The notes beneath the pieces were generated by a model that was not told where the DNA came from, ran no database searches, and worked only from the letters and a program-made list of their open reading frames with translations. This document shows, one piece after another, positions 51,027 to 59,797 of a DNA stretch of 64,000 bases; position 1 is the first letter of the stretch; each line of letters starts with the position of its first letter. The translations under genes were made by a program, and so were the position numbers. This stretch comes from an uncultured bacterium (GTDB lineage: Bacteria; Bacillota; Negativicutes; Acidaminococcales; Acidaminococcaceae). The stretch spans positions 53,218-117,217 of the forward strand of contig CAJMQS010000004.1 of NCBI GenBank assembly GCA_905215645.1, in the 5' to 3' direction.

Positions 51027-52052
51027 ATGTCAAGTGTAAACATTAATTGGTCCAAACTGGGTTTCAATTATCAGCCGATCGCTCAGCGGTATGTGGCCAA
51101 CTACAAAGACGGCAAATGGGGCAAAGGCGGTCTCACCGATGATCCCAACGTTGTCCTGAATGAATGTGCCGGTATCCTGCAATACTGCCAGGAAGTGTTC
51201 GAAGGCCTGAAAGCCTACAAGACCAAAGATGGCCGTACGGTCACCTTCCGTCCTGACCAGAATGCAAAACGGATGATCGATTCCGCCAAACGTCTGGAAA
51301 TGCCTCCTGTCTCTGAAGAGATGTTCATGGAAGCCGTGGACGAAGTGGTCCGGGCCAACAAAGATTACATCCCTCCTTTTGAAACCGGCGGTGCCCTGTA
51401 CCTGCGTCCGTACCTGTTCGCTACCGGCCCGGTCATCGGGGTAAAGCCTTCTGACGAATATCAGTTCCGCCTGTTCGGGACCCCTGTCGGTTCCTATTTC
51501 AAAAACGGCGTAAAACCCATCACCATCTGCGTGTCTGATTTCGACCGTGCGGCTCCCCATGGCACCGGCCACATCAAAGCCGGCCTGAACTATGCCATGA
51601 GCCTCCATGCTTACATCACCGCTCACAAGAACGGCTTTGATGAAAACATGTACCTGGATCCTGCAAGCCGTACCTTTGTAGAAGAAACCGGCGGCGCCAA
51701 CTTCCTGTTCGTCAAGAAAGACGGCACCCTGGTCACCCCGAAATCCGATTCCATCCTGCCCTCCATCACCCGCCGTTCCCTGATTTCCATCGCAACGGAT
51801 ATGCTGGGCATGAAAGTGGAACATCGTCCGGTGAAATTCTCCGAGGTCAGCGAATTTGCAGAAGCCGGCCTGTGCGGCACCGCAGCCGTCATCTGCCCGG
51901 TGGGCAAGGTCGTGGACCACGGCAAAGAAATCTGCATCCCCAGCGGGATGGACGAAATGGGCCCTGTACTCACCAAACTGTACAAGACCCTGAGAGGTAT
52001 CCAGATGGGCGAAATCGAAGGCCCGGAAGGCTGGATCCACGAAGTGAAATAA
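51027..52052 (+). CDS. ilvE: Branched-chain amino acid aminotransferase
   Basis: A fold-type IV PLP enzyme exchanging amino groups between Leu/Ile/Val and 2-oxoglutarate. The 341 residues fit the longer BCAT form: QEVFEGLKAYKTKDG (about 47-61), YLRPYLFATGP (about 127), the PLP lysine in GHIKAGLNYA (about 177), EETGGANFLFV (about 216) and GTAAVICPVGK (about 288). It is single, on the plus strand, divergent from the radical SAM gene. Confidence 0.96.
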   Translation: MSSVNINWSKLGFNYQPIAQRYVANYKDGKWGKGGLTDDPNVVLNECAGILQYCQEVFEGLKAYKTKDGRTVTFRPDQNAKRMIDSAKRLEMPPVSEEMFMEAVDEVVRANKDYIPPFETGGALYLRPYLFATGPVIGVKPSDEYQFRLFGTPVGSYFKNGVKPITICVSDFDRAAPHGTGHIKAGLNYAMSLHAYITAHKNGFDENMYLDPASRTFVEETGGANFLFVKKDGTLVTPKSDSILPSITRRSLISIATDMLGMKVEHRPVKFSEVSEFAEAGLCGTAAVICPVGKVVDHGKEICIPSGMDEMGPVLTKLYKTLRGIQMGEIEGPEGWIHEVK

Positions 52053-52100
52053 AATGCATAAAAAAACTGCTGCCAACGCAGCAGTTTTTTTATGCATTTT
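52051..52100. terminator. Bidirectional terminator, ilvE/rnc
   Basis: ATGCATAAAAAAACTGCTGC pairs with its complement around a 4-base loop. The last rnc codons and stop lie in the outer stem. Confidence 0.9.
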
Positions 52101-52800
52101 TTCCTTTCAGCGCTTCCCTTGCGGCACGCTGTTCAGCTTCTTTTTTGGTCCTGCCCCTGCCTCTGCCCCGCTCTTCCTGATTCACCAGGACGCGCATCAC
52201 AAAAGTCCGGTTGTGGCTGGGGCCGTCTGCAGAAACCTGTTCGTACACAATCTCCGCCGGACCATCTTTCTGGACCACTTCCTGGAGCCGGGTCTTATAA
52301 TCCCGGTCGATGCCGTCGGCGGTCAGTTCCGGGATCCGGCGGATCAGCAGCCGGTCCAGCAGACCTGTCACCTTGGCAAACCCCTGGTCCAGATAATAGG
52401 CTCCCAGGACACTTTCAAAGGCATCGGCCAGGATGGAAGGATTCTCCTCTCCGTCCAGGTTGATTTCCCCTTTGCCCAGGAGCAGATGGTCGCCCAGATG
52501 GATTTCCGTAGCCAATTGGGCCAAGGTCTCCTCACAGACCAGGAAAGCCCGGAACTTGGATAGTTCCCCTTCGTCCATCTGGGGATAGTGCCGGTAAATA
52601 TGGGTGCTGACCACCAGGCTCAGCACCGAATCTCCCAGGAACTCCAGCCGCTGATTGTGCTGGGGCCGGGGATTCTTCTTGGATTCATAGGCATAGGAAG
52701 TATGGGTCAGTGCCATATCCAGCAGATGCAGGTCTTCCATCACCATGCCCAGCTGGCGGCAGAGCCCTTCCAGCTCTTTCTGACGCTGTTCCTCCATCAC
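52090..52800 (-). CDS. rnc: Ribonuclease III
   Basis: Cuts double-stranded RNA, including rRNA precursors. The 236 residues show the signature QRLEFLGDSVLSLVV (about 49-63; the usual Asn of NERLEFLGD is Gln), the second metal site DAFESVLGAYYLDQG, and a C-terminal dsRNA-binding domain (about 158-232). Last gene of the fab cluster transcript. Confidence 0.97.
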   Translation of the reverse strand: MMEEQRQKELEGLCRQLGMVMEDLHLLDMALTHTSYAYESKKNPRPQHNQRLEFLGDSVLSLVVSTHIYRHYPQMDEGELSKFRAFLVCEETLAQLATEIHLGDHLLLGKGEINLDGEENPSILADAFESVLGAYYLDQGFAKVTGLLDRLLIRRIPELTADGIDRDYKTRLQEVVQKDGPAEIVYEQVSADGPSHNRTFVMRVLVNQEERGRGRGRTKKEAEQRAAREALKGKNA

Positions 52801-52809
52801 GGAAGCCCC

Positions 52810-54057
52810 TTAGTCTTCGTACTTTTTGAAGCACAGGATGGCGTTGTGACCGCCGAAACCGAAGTTGTTGGACAGAGCCACCTTCACATCAGCCTTCCGG
52901 GCTACGTTGGGCACGTAGTCCAGATCCAGGCCTTCTTCCGTATCCACATCTTCATAGTTGATGGTGGGAGGGATCATGCCGTTCTTGATGGTCAGGATGG
53001 TAGCAACGGCTTCCACACCGCCGGCACCGCCCAAAAGATGCCCCGTCATAGATTTGATGGAGCTGATGGGCACTTCTTTGGCTCGTTCCCCGAATACCCG
53101 CTTGCAGCAGTTGGTTTCATTCAGGTCGTTCCGATGGGTGCTGGTACCATGGGCATTCACATAGTCGATATCCGCAGGAGTCAGGCCTGCATCTTTGATG
53201 GCCATTTCCATGCATTTCACCTGCATATCCCCTTCCGGATCCGGAGCGGTGATATGGTAAGCGTCACTGTTGTGGCCGTAGCCCACCAGTTCTGCATAGA
53301 TCTGTGCCCCACGGGCTTTGGCGTGTTCCAATTCTTCCAGGACCAAGATCCCGGCCCCTTCCCCCATGACAAAGCCGCTGCGCTTCTTATCGAAAGGACA
53401 GGAAGCTTTTTCCGGTGCATCATTCTCCCGGGACAGGGCCTTCATGTTGTCGAACCCCGCCACCGCAATGGGAGAAATAGCGGCTTCCGTCCCGCCAGCC
53501 AGCATCACATCTGCATCACCGTACTGGATGGTCCGGAAAGCATCCCCGATGCAGTCAGAACCAGTGGAGCAGGCGGTGACGATGGCCGTATTGGGGCCCT
53601 TCACTTTCAGGTCGATGGCAATCTGGGCCGCCGGCATATTGGGGATTTCCATGGGGATGAAGAAAGGACTGATCCGGCTGGGTCCTTTTTCCACCAATTT
53701 CGTAGCCGCATCCAGGAAAGTATGGATCCCACCGATGCCGGTGCCTACACACACACCGATCCGGTCCGCATCTTCCTTTTCCAGATCCAGGCTGGAGTCT
53801 TCTACCGCCATTTTGGCACAGGCCACGGCGAACTGGGTCACCCGGTCCATCCGTTTGCCTTCTTTCCGGTCGCCGTAATCGGCAAAATCGAAGTCTTTGA
53901 CTTCCCCGGCGATTTTGCAGTTAAAATCAGTGGTATCGAACTGGGTAATCAGCCCAATACCGGATTTGCCTTCCATCAGGCTGTTCCAGAATGCTTCTTT
54001 GCCGATACCAATGGGCGTAATCGCACTGAGGCCGGTCACTACCACTCTTCGTTTCAA
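52810..54057 (-). CDS. fabF: 3-oxoacyl-ACP synthase II
   Basis: Elongates acyl-ACP with malonyl-ACP. The product has 415 residues if read from a TTG at 54057, which stands 8 bases from an AGAGGTGATC ribosome site and gives MKRRVVVTG; a GTG at 54066 overlaps that site. Catalytic Cys is in TACSTGSDC (about 163), and the two His in AHGTSTHRND (about 299) and KSMTGHLLGGAGG (about 335). Confidence 0.96.
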   Translation of the reverse strand: MKRRVVVTGLSAITPIGIGKEAFWNSLMEGKSGIGLITQFDTTDFNCKIAGEVKDFDFADYGDRKEGKRMDRVTQFAVACAKMAVEDSSLDLEKEDADRIGVCVGTGIGGIHTFLDAATKLVEKGPSRISPFFIPMEIPNMPAAQIAIDLKVKGPNTAIVTACSTGSDCIGDAFRTIQYGDADVMLAGGTEAAISPIAVAGFDNMKALSRENDAPEKASCPFDKKRSGFVMGEGAGILVLEELEHAKARGAQIYAELVGYGHNSDAYHITAPDPEGDMQVKCMEMAIKDAGLTPADIDYVNAHGTSTHRNDLNETNCCKRVFGERAKEVPISSIKSMTGHLLGGAGGVEAVATILTIKNGMIPPTINYEDVDTEEGLDLDYVPNVARKADVKVALSNNFGFGGHNAILCFKKYED

Positions 54058-54068
54058 CAGGATCACCT

Positions 54069-55022
54069 CTACTTAATATTGTCCAAATCTTCCTTGATTC
54101 GTCTAAAGATTTCATGAACCGGAAGGATTTCTTTGATTTTCCACATATTGGCCCCGGTAAAGACCAGCCCCGTTTCCAAATCCCCCTGCTGGGCCCGGGT
54201 CAGTGCCCGGATGATACAGAAGCTGCGGGAACAGTGTTTCAGGCAGCTGTCACAGGTGGTGGGCTTCAGAGGATGTCCCTCCAGCACCGCCTTAGAAAAA
54301 GGAGTCAGTACGGCACGGCCCTTGAAACCGACCGGGCTATCTATCTGAACCACATCATCTTGGGTCATTTTCAAATAAAATTGTTTTAAGAAAGGAGATC
54401 CATTGGATTCCTCACTGGCAGCGAACCGGCTGCCCATCTGGACGCCACTGGCACCCATCTTCAGCAATTCCGCCGCATCCTTGCCAGTAACAGCGCCACC
54501 AGCAGCAATGACGGGGATCTTCACCACCGAAAGGATTTCCGGCAGGATATCTTTAATGGAACGCTGGGTCCCCAAATGGCCCCCTGCTTCAGTCCCTTCC
54601 ACCACAACGGCAGAAGCACCGAGCCGTTCCGCGATTTTTGCCAACTTGGCATAGGACACTATCGGCACGATGGGAACATTGTATTCCTTACCGACAGAAA
54701 ACATATCTCTGGAAAAGCCAGCCCCGGCCACGATCAAATCGACTTTCTCCTGGGCCGCAGTCGTAATGAGGCCCTTGAATTCCCGGGCGGCTACCATGGC
54801 ATTGATTCCAATCATTCCCTTGCCATTGGACAATTTCCGGGCAAGGCGAATTTCTTTACGCAGCTCATCGAAGGGCAGACCAGAAGCAGCGATCAGACCC
54901 ACACCGCCTTCATTGGCCACTGAAGCTGCCAAACGCGCCGTGGACAAGCGTATAGCCATACCGCCTTGGACGATAGGTATAGTTGCTACTTTTTCACCAA
55001 TCTTCAGCACTGGCACTTTCAA
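54069..55022 (-). CDS. FMN enoyl-ACP reductase FabK or nitronate monooxygenase-like protein
   Basis: A TIM-barrel flavoprotein of the 2-nitropropane dioxygenase/FabK group. The 317 residues show IPIVQGGMAIRLSTARLAA (about 15-33), VVVEGTEAGGHLG (about 138-150) with the family His, IPVIAAGGAVTGKDA (about 168) and GASGVQMGSRFAASEE (about 188). In a fab cluster that has no other enoyl reductase, FabK is the natural assignment. The C-terminal part differs from classic FabK and has CDSCLKHCSRSFC (four Cys), so the exact role should be held open. Confidence 0.8.
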   Translation of the reverse strand: MKVPVLKIGEKVATIPIVQGGMAIRLSTARLAASVANEGGVGLIAASGLPFDELRKEIRLARKLSNGKGMIGINAMVAAREFKGLITTAAQEKVDLIVAGAGFSRDMFSVGKEYNVPIVPIVSYAKLAKIAERLGASAVVVEGTEAGGHLGTQRSIKDILPEILSVVKIPVIAAGGAVTGKDAAELLKMGASGVQMGSRFAASEESNGSPFLKQFYLKMTQDDVVQIDSPVGFKGRAVLTPFSKAVLEGHPLKPTTCDSCLKHCSRSFCIIRALTRAQQGDLETGLVFTGANMWKIKEILPVHEIFRRIKEDLDNIK

Positions 55023-55108
55023 AAAAATCCCCCATTTCAGATCAAAAGATCAGGATAAAGTTCGGAAAGCCCCTGGAACAGGGACCTTCCGAAAATAATG
55101 GGATGCTA

Positions 55109-55351
55109 TTATTTGCCTTCTTTATCCAACAGTTCGACTGCGTCTCTGACAGTATGGATCTTTTCAGCAACATCGTCGGGGATTTCAGTGTTGAATTCCT
55201 CTTCGAAAGCCATGATCAGTTCCACAATGTCCAGAGAATCAGCTCCCAAGTCATCGATAAAAGTAGAGTCCATCTTTACGTCTTCCGGAGCAACGCTCAG
55301 CTGGTCAACGGTGATAGCCTTTACTTTTTCAAAAGTATCTTTTTCGCTCAT
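55109..55351 (-). CDS. acpP: Acyl carrier protein
   Basis: The 80-residue carrier of fatty acid synthesis. The phosphopantetheine serine is in DLGADSLDIVELIM (Ser about 38). Acidic, and between fabG and fabK as usual. A somewhat larger gap of 86 bases follows it. Confidence 0.97.
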   Translation of the reverse strand: MSEKDTFEKVKAITVDQLSVAPEDVKMDSTFIDDLGADSLDIVELIMAFEEEFNTEIPDDVAEKIHTVRDAVELLDKEGK

Positions 55352-55391
55352 TCCGTTTCACCTCCTTCCAATCCTCTAACATATAATGATA

Positions 55392-56135
55392 CTACATTAC
55401 CATGCCCCCGTCCACATTTAAAACCTGGCCGGTTATATAAGCAGCCTCCTCGGACACAAGGAATAAGACTGCATTGGCAACATCCTGAGGCTGACCCGCC
55501 CGTCCCAGAGGGATGGTCCGCGCCATTTCAGCCTTCTGTTCGTCCGTGAGGACACTGGTCATATCCGTAGCGATGAAACCAGGAGCCACCGCATTGACGG
55601 TGATGCCCCGGGAGGCCACTTCCTTGGCCAGGCTCTTGGTGAAGCCGATGACACCGGCTTTGGCGGCCGCATAATTGGCCTGCCCGGCGTTGCCCATTTC
55701 GCCCACCACGGACGCCATATTCACGATCCGGCCGCTTTTCTGCTTCATCATGGTCCGCATCACGGCCTTAGAACAATTGTACACACCTTTCAGATTGGTT
55801 TCCAGGACAGCATCCCAATCCGCTTCTTTCATGCGCATCAAGAGCCCGTCCCGGGTGATCCCTGCATTATTGATCAGGATATCCAGACGGCCCAGTTCCT
55901 TAACCACTTGGTTCACAATGGCCTGGACACCGTCGGTATCAGCCACGCTGCCCTGGACCAAGATGGCTCTCCGGCCCATGCCTTCGATGGCTGTCTTGAC
56001 TTCTTCGGCAGCAGCCGTATTCCCAGCATAGTTGATGGCTACATCCGCCCCGTGTTCCGCAAGGGTCAGAGCAATGGCCCGGCCGATGCCGCGGGAACCG
56101 CCCGTCACCAGCGCTACTTTTCCGGCTAAAGTCAT
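55392..56135 (-). CDS. fabG: 3-oxoacyl-ACP reductase
   Basis: An NADPH short-chain dehydrogenase. The 247 residues have GGSRGIGRAIA (about 12-22), the NNAGITRDG motif (about 87), catalytic Ser in MASVVGEMGN and YAAAKAG (Tyr about 152). One base after fabD. Confidence 0.97.
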   Translation of the reverse strand: MTLAGKVALVTGGSRGIGRAIALTLAEHGADVAINYAGNTAAAEEVKTAIEGMGRRAILVQGSVADTDGVQAIVNQVVKELGRLDILINNAGITRDGLLMRMKEADWDAVLETNLKGVYNCSKAVMRTMMKQKSGRIVNMASVVGEMGNAGQANYAAAKAGVIGFTKSLAKEVASRGITVNAVAPGFIATDMTSVLTDEQKAEMARTIPLGRAGQPQDVANAVLFLVSEEAAYITGQVLNVDGGMVM

Positions 56136-56136
56136 T

Positions 56137-57084
56137 TTATCTGACCTCCTTTAAATAAGCAAGGGTTTTTTCCAAACTAGCCAGGTCTTCAACATTCTGG
56201 CCGGTAAAGGACCGGTCGATCTTCTTCACGAACCCAGTGAGGACTTTCCCCGGGCCCACTTCGATGAAGGTTTCCACACCGTTTTCCATCATGTACCGGA
56301 CACTGTCTTCCCAAAGGACCGGGCTGGCAGCCTGCTTCACCAGGACCTGACGGATTTCGTCCCCCTTCTGTTCCGGACGGGCGGTGACGTTGGCGATCAC
56401 CGGGATCTTGGCATCCGCCACTTCGATGGCATCCAGCACTTCCTTCAGACGGTCTGCCGCCGGCTGCATCAAGGTGCTGTGGAAAGGAGCACTCACCGGC
56501 AGCAGGATGGCCCGCTTGGCGCCAGCAGCCTTCAGGGCATCACAGGCTTCCTTCACCGCTTCCGTGGCCCCAGCGATGACCACCTGGCCCGGGCAGTTGA
56601 AGTTCACCGGCTGTACCGCTTCGTTCCGTTTATCCTGGATCTGGGCACAGATTTCCCGGATCTTGTCCGCATCCAGGGCGATGATGGCCGCCATAGCTCC
56701 TTGGCCCACGGGGACCGCTTCCTGCATGAACTGGCCCCGTTTCCGTACGGTGCGTACTGCATCGGCGAATTTCAGGGAACCGGCGCAGACCAGGGCAGAA
56801 TATTCACCCAGGCTGTGACCGGCAGCCACATCCGGGAACACCCCATTCTCGTTCAGCACCTTCATGGCTGCAATGCTGCAGGTCAGGATGGCAGGCTGGG
56901 TATTGTAGGTGAGCCGCAGCTGTTCTTCCGGCCCTTTGAAGCACAGATCCGTCATGGAAAAGCCCAGTGCTTCATCGGCTTCCTTGAATACTTCACGGAC
57001 GCAGGCATAATTGTCATACAGTTCCTTCATCATGCCCACGCTCTGGGACCCTTGTCCCGGGAACACAAAAGCAATTTTACTCAT
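56137..57084 (-). CDS. fabD: Malonyl-CoA:ACP transacylase
   Basis: Moves malonyl from CoA to ACP. The 315 residues show FPGQGSQSVGMM (about 8-19), the nucleophile in GHSLGEYSALV (Ser about 92) and the His in VSAPFHSTLM (about 200). The start overlaps the fabH stop as ATGA. Confidence 0.97.
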   Translation of the reverse strand: MSKIAFVFPGQGSQSVGMMKELYDNYACVREVFKEADEALGFSMTDLCFKGPEEQLRLTYNTQPAILTCSIAAMKVLNENGVFPDVAAGHSLGEYSALVCAGSLKFADAVRTVRKRGQFMQEAVPVGQGAMAAIIALDADKIREICAQIQDKRNEAVQPVNFNCPGQVVIAGATEAVKEACDALKAAGAKRAILLPVSAPFHSTLMQPAADRLKEVLDAIEVADAKIPVIANVTARPEQKGDEIRQVLVKQAASPVLWEDSVRYMMENGVETFIEVGPGKVLTGFVKKIDRSFTGQNVEDLASLEKTLAYLKEVR

Positions 57085-58091
57085 GCTCTGGCCTCCTCAT
57101 CTTTTTGCCATTTCACTACCAGAGAACCATAGGTCAGGCCGGCACCGAAACCTACCATCACCACGTTCTCTCCTTTATGCAGCCGGCCGGCATCCCGTGC
57201 CTGGCACAGGGCGATGGGCACCGAAGCCGCTGACGTATTGGCATATTTTTCCAGGTTCACGAAAATCTTATCTGTAGAGAGTTTCAGCCGTTTGGCAGCA
57301 GAATCGATGATCCGCTGGTTGGCCTGGTGAGGGATCAAAAGATCGATGTCTTCTTTGCCCATCCCGGCCTTTTCTAAGGCAGCAAGGGCACTGTGGCCCA
57401 TGACCTTCACGGCGAACTTGAACACTTCCTTCCCCACCATGTGGATGCAGTGTTCATGGTTGGCTACGGTTTCTTCGCTGGCCGGTTTCCTGGATCCCCC
57501 GGCCGGCATGGTCAGATACTGGCCCCCGGCTCCATTGGCCCCCAGGTCGATGGACAGGATGCCGTAGCCTTCTTCCACGGGTCCCAGTACAGCGGCACCG
57601 GCTCCATCCCCGAAGAGGATGCAGGTGTTCCGGTCCTTCCAGTTGAGGATCCGGGACAGGGTTTCCGCCCCCACCACCAGTACATGCTTGTACAGCCCGC
57701 TGAAGATGGTCTGGCTGGCAATGCCGCAGGCATAGACGAAACCGGAGCACCCGGCTGCCAGATCAAAGGCTGCTGCATGGGTGGCCCCCAGCTTATCCTG
57801 GAGGATACAGGCCACGGAAGGGAATTTCATATCCGGAGATTCCGTCCCCACTACGATCAAGTCCAGTTCCTCCGCCGAGATCCCGGCATCTTCCAGCGCC
57901 CGCTGGGCTGCAATGTAAGCCAGATCGGACGTAGCCTGCTCCGGTGCGGCGATATGCCGTTCCCGGATCCCGGTCCGTTCTACGATCCATTCATCGCTGG
58001 TGTCTACCATTTTTTCCAAATCAGAATTGGTCAGCACTTTTTCCGGTACATAATACCCCATGCCCAGAAAGCCTACTGCTGGTTTACTCAT
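57081..58091 (-). CDS. fabH: 3-oxoacyl-ACP synthase III
   Basis: Starts fatty acid synthesis from acyl-CoA and malonyl-ACP. The 336 residues carry Cys 115 in DLAAGCSGFVYA, His in HQANQRIIDSAA (about 254) and Asn in YANTSAASVP (about 284), plus GDGAGAAVLG. Adjacent to plsX without a gap. Confidence 0.97.
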   Translation of the reverse strand: MSKPAVGFLGMGYYVPEKVLTNSDLEKMVDTSDEWIVERTGIRERHIAAPEQATSDLAYIAAQRALEDAGISAEELDLIVVGTESPDMKFPSVACILQDKLGATHAAAFDLAAGCSGFVYACGIASQTIFSGLYKHVLVVGAETLSRILNWKDRNTCILFGDGAGAAVLGPVEEGYGILSIDLGANGAGGQYLTMPAGGSRKPASEETVANHEHCIHMVGKEVFKFAVKVMGHSALAALEKAGMGKEDIDLLIPHQANQRIIDSAAKRLKLSTDKIFVNLEKYANTSAASVPIALCQARDAGRLHKGENVVMVGFGAGLTYGSLVVKWQKDEEARA

Positions 58092-59108
58092 TTATAACTC
58101 ACCACTTTCTTCGTCGTGCATGATTTCTTTGCGGATCCGCCCTACTACATCTTTTTGGGTCAGCTCAATGGCCACCCGCACCGCATTCTTGATGGCCTTG
58201 GCTTTAGAACTGCCGTGGCAGATGATGAACGGCGCCCGGACCCCCATCAATAGAGCTCCGCCGTATTCCGAAGCATCCATCTGTTTTTTCATCCGCAGGA
58301 GAGCCGGCTTCATGAGGAGAGCCCCCAGTTTGGCCAAGATCCCGCTTTCCATTAACGTTTTCTTCAGGATCTCCATGACGGCGGCAGCCAGGCCTTCCAT
58401 GGTCTTTAAGACCACATTGCCCACAAAGCCGTCACAGACCACCACATCCACCGTTCCCTTATTGATGTCCCGGCCTTCTACATTGCCGATGAAATGGATG
58501 TGGGGATCGGCCTTCAGGAGAGGATACGTAGCCAGGCACTGCTCGTTGCCCTTAGTCTCCTCTTCCCCGATGTTCAGGAGCCCCACCCTTGGCTGGGGGA
58601 TCCCCAGCTGGAGTTCCGCGTAAATAGAACCCATGATGGCGTTCTGGACCAGCTGTTCCGGCTTGGCATCCACCTTGGCACCGGAATCCACCAGCACCGT
58701 GGCTCCCGTCACGTTGGGGATCACCGTAGCAATAGCCGGCCGCTCGATACCCCGGATCCGGCCTAGGCCGAACAGGGCCGAAGCCACGGCCGCTCCTGTG
58801 CTGCCGGAAGAAACCAGAGCGTCACATTCTTTTTCGTGGAGCAGCTGGGTAGCCACCACAATGGAGGCGTCCCGTTTTTTCTTGACGCTGATCCCCGGAT
58901 GATCCTGCATTTCGATGACCTGGCTGGCATGATGGATGGTTACATGGGGATTCTCCGCCTGGTTCTCTTTAGCCAGTTCCTGACGGATCACATCCTGATC
59001 CCCTACCAGTACCACGTCGCAGCCATATTCGTCCACGGCCTGAAGTACCCCTTTGATGATCTCAGCAGGGCCATAGTCCGTTCCCATTACGTCAACTGCG
59101 ATTTTCAT
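58092..59108 (-). CDS. plsX: Phosphate acyltransferase PlsX
   Basis: Makes acyl phosphate from acyl-ACP for phospholipid synthesis. The 338 residues begin MKIAVDVMGTDYGPAEIIKG and contain ALVSSGSTGAAVASALFGLG (about 92) and DGFVGNVVLKTMEG. The start at 59108 follows AAAGGAG and overlaps the end of fapR by 17 bases, so translation is coupled. Confidence 0.97.
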   Translation of the reverse strand: MKIAVDVMGTDYGPAEIIKGVLQAVDEYGCDVVLVGDQDVIRQELAKENQAENPHVTIHHASQVIEMQDHPGISVKKKRDASIVVATQLLHEKECDALVSSGSTGAAVASALFGLGRIRGIERPAIATVIPNVTGATVLVDSGAKVDAKPEQLVQNAIMGSIYAELQLGIPQPRVGLLNIGEEETKGNEQCLATYPLLKADPHIHFIGNVEGRDINKGTVDVVVCDGFVGNVVLKTMEGLAAAVMEILKKTLMESGILAKLGALLMKPALLRMKKQMDASEYGGALLMGVRAPFIICHGSSKAKAIKNAVRVAIELTQKDVVGRIRKEIMHDEESGEL

Positions 59109-59682
59109 CTTCTTGGCTCCTTTGTTCCGGAATGGCAACGATCAGGAATTTGGCACGGAACACTTCTTTGTGATTGTTCCTGATCTTTACCCAAATGGTA
59201 TATTTATCTTCCTGTTTCCGGACCACTTCGGCTCTTGCTACCAAAATGGCTCCCACAGTCACAGGGATTTTGTACTTTACATTGGCTACACCGGTAAGAG
59301 CAGCCGGGGCATCGATCACCGCCAGGGCCAGAGAATTGGCCTGGGCGAACATGTACTGCCCCCGGCAGACGCCGGTCTTCTGCAGCACCATTTCCCGGTC
59401 CACCGTCATCATGGAGATGCCGCTGACGCCGATTTCCAGGTCGATCAGTTCCCCGACAATCTCCTCACTGGTGATGGCTTTCAGCTTTTCCTGGGCATCC
59501 TCTGCCATGTGGCGGGTCCGTTCCCGCAGTTCTGGGATCCCCAATGCCAGACGGTCCAGCCGTACAGTCTGGATGCTCACCTGAAAGGTTTCGGCCAGAT
59601 GCTCGTCGGTTAAAAACGGATTCCTGGCCAGCAGCTGCTGCAGACGCTGCTGTCTTGCCTTTTTCTGTCCCACAGAACCCAT
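59092..59682 (-). CDS. fapR: Fatty acid and phospholipid biosynthesis repressor FapR
   Basis: A repressor of fap/fab genes released by malonyl-CoA. The 196 residues combine an N-terminal DeoR-like helix-turn-helix (about 8-50: NPFLTDEHLAETFQVSIQTV) with a hotdog effector domain (about 80-185), where DAPAALTGVANVKYKIPVTV matches the malonyl-CoA site. It heads the fapR-plsX-fabHDG-acpP cluster and has a candidate operator in its own promoter. Confidence 0.96.
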   Translation of the reverse strand: MGSVGQKKARQQRLQQLLARNPFLTDEHLAETFQVSIQTVRLDRLALGIPELRERTRHMAEDAQEKLKAITSEEIVGELIDLEIGVSGISMMTVDREMVLQKTGVCRGQYMFAQANSLALAVIDAPAALTGVANVKYKIPVTVGAILVARAEVVRKQEDKYTIWVKIRNNHKEVFRAKFLIVAIPEQRSQEDENRS

Positions 59683-59696
59683 CCTACCACCTACTT

Positions 59697-59713
59697 TTAG
59701 TACCTAGTCTTAA
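59697..59713 (-). promoter_or_regulatory. Candidate FapR operator
   Basis: The imperfect palindrome TTAGTACCTAGTCTTAA lies between the -10 box and the fapR start. Its outer TTA..TAA symmetry and TAGTAC core resemble known FapR boxes, and its place fits autorepression of the cluster. Confidence 0.75.
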
Positions 59714-59724
59714 CACTAGAATCC

Positions 59725-59752
59725 ATTATACCAGAGTACGGATAAAATACAA
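59725..59752 (-). promoter_or_regulatory. fapR-plsX-fab promoter
   Basis: TTGTAT and TATAAT, 16 bases apart, directly upstream of the candidate FapR box. Confidence 0.75.
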
Positions 59753-59797
59753 GACTTGCAGGGATATCTGTTACAGATTTTACAGCAAGTTCATACT

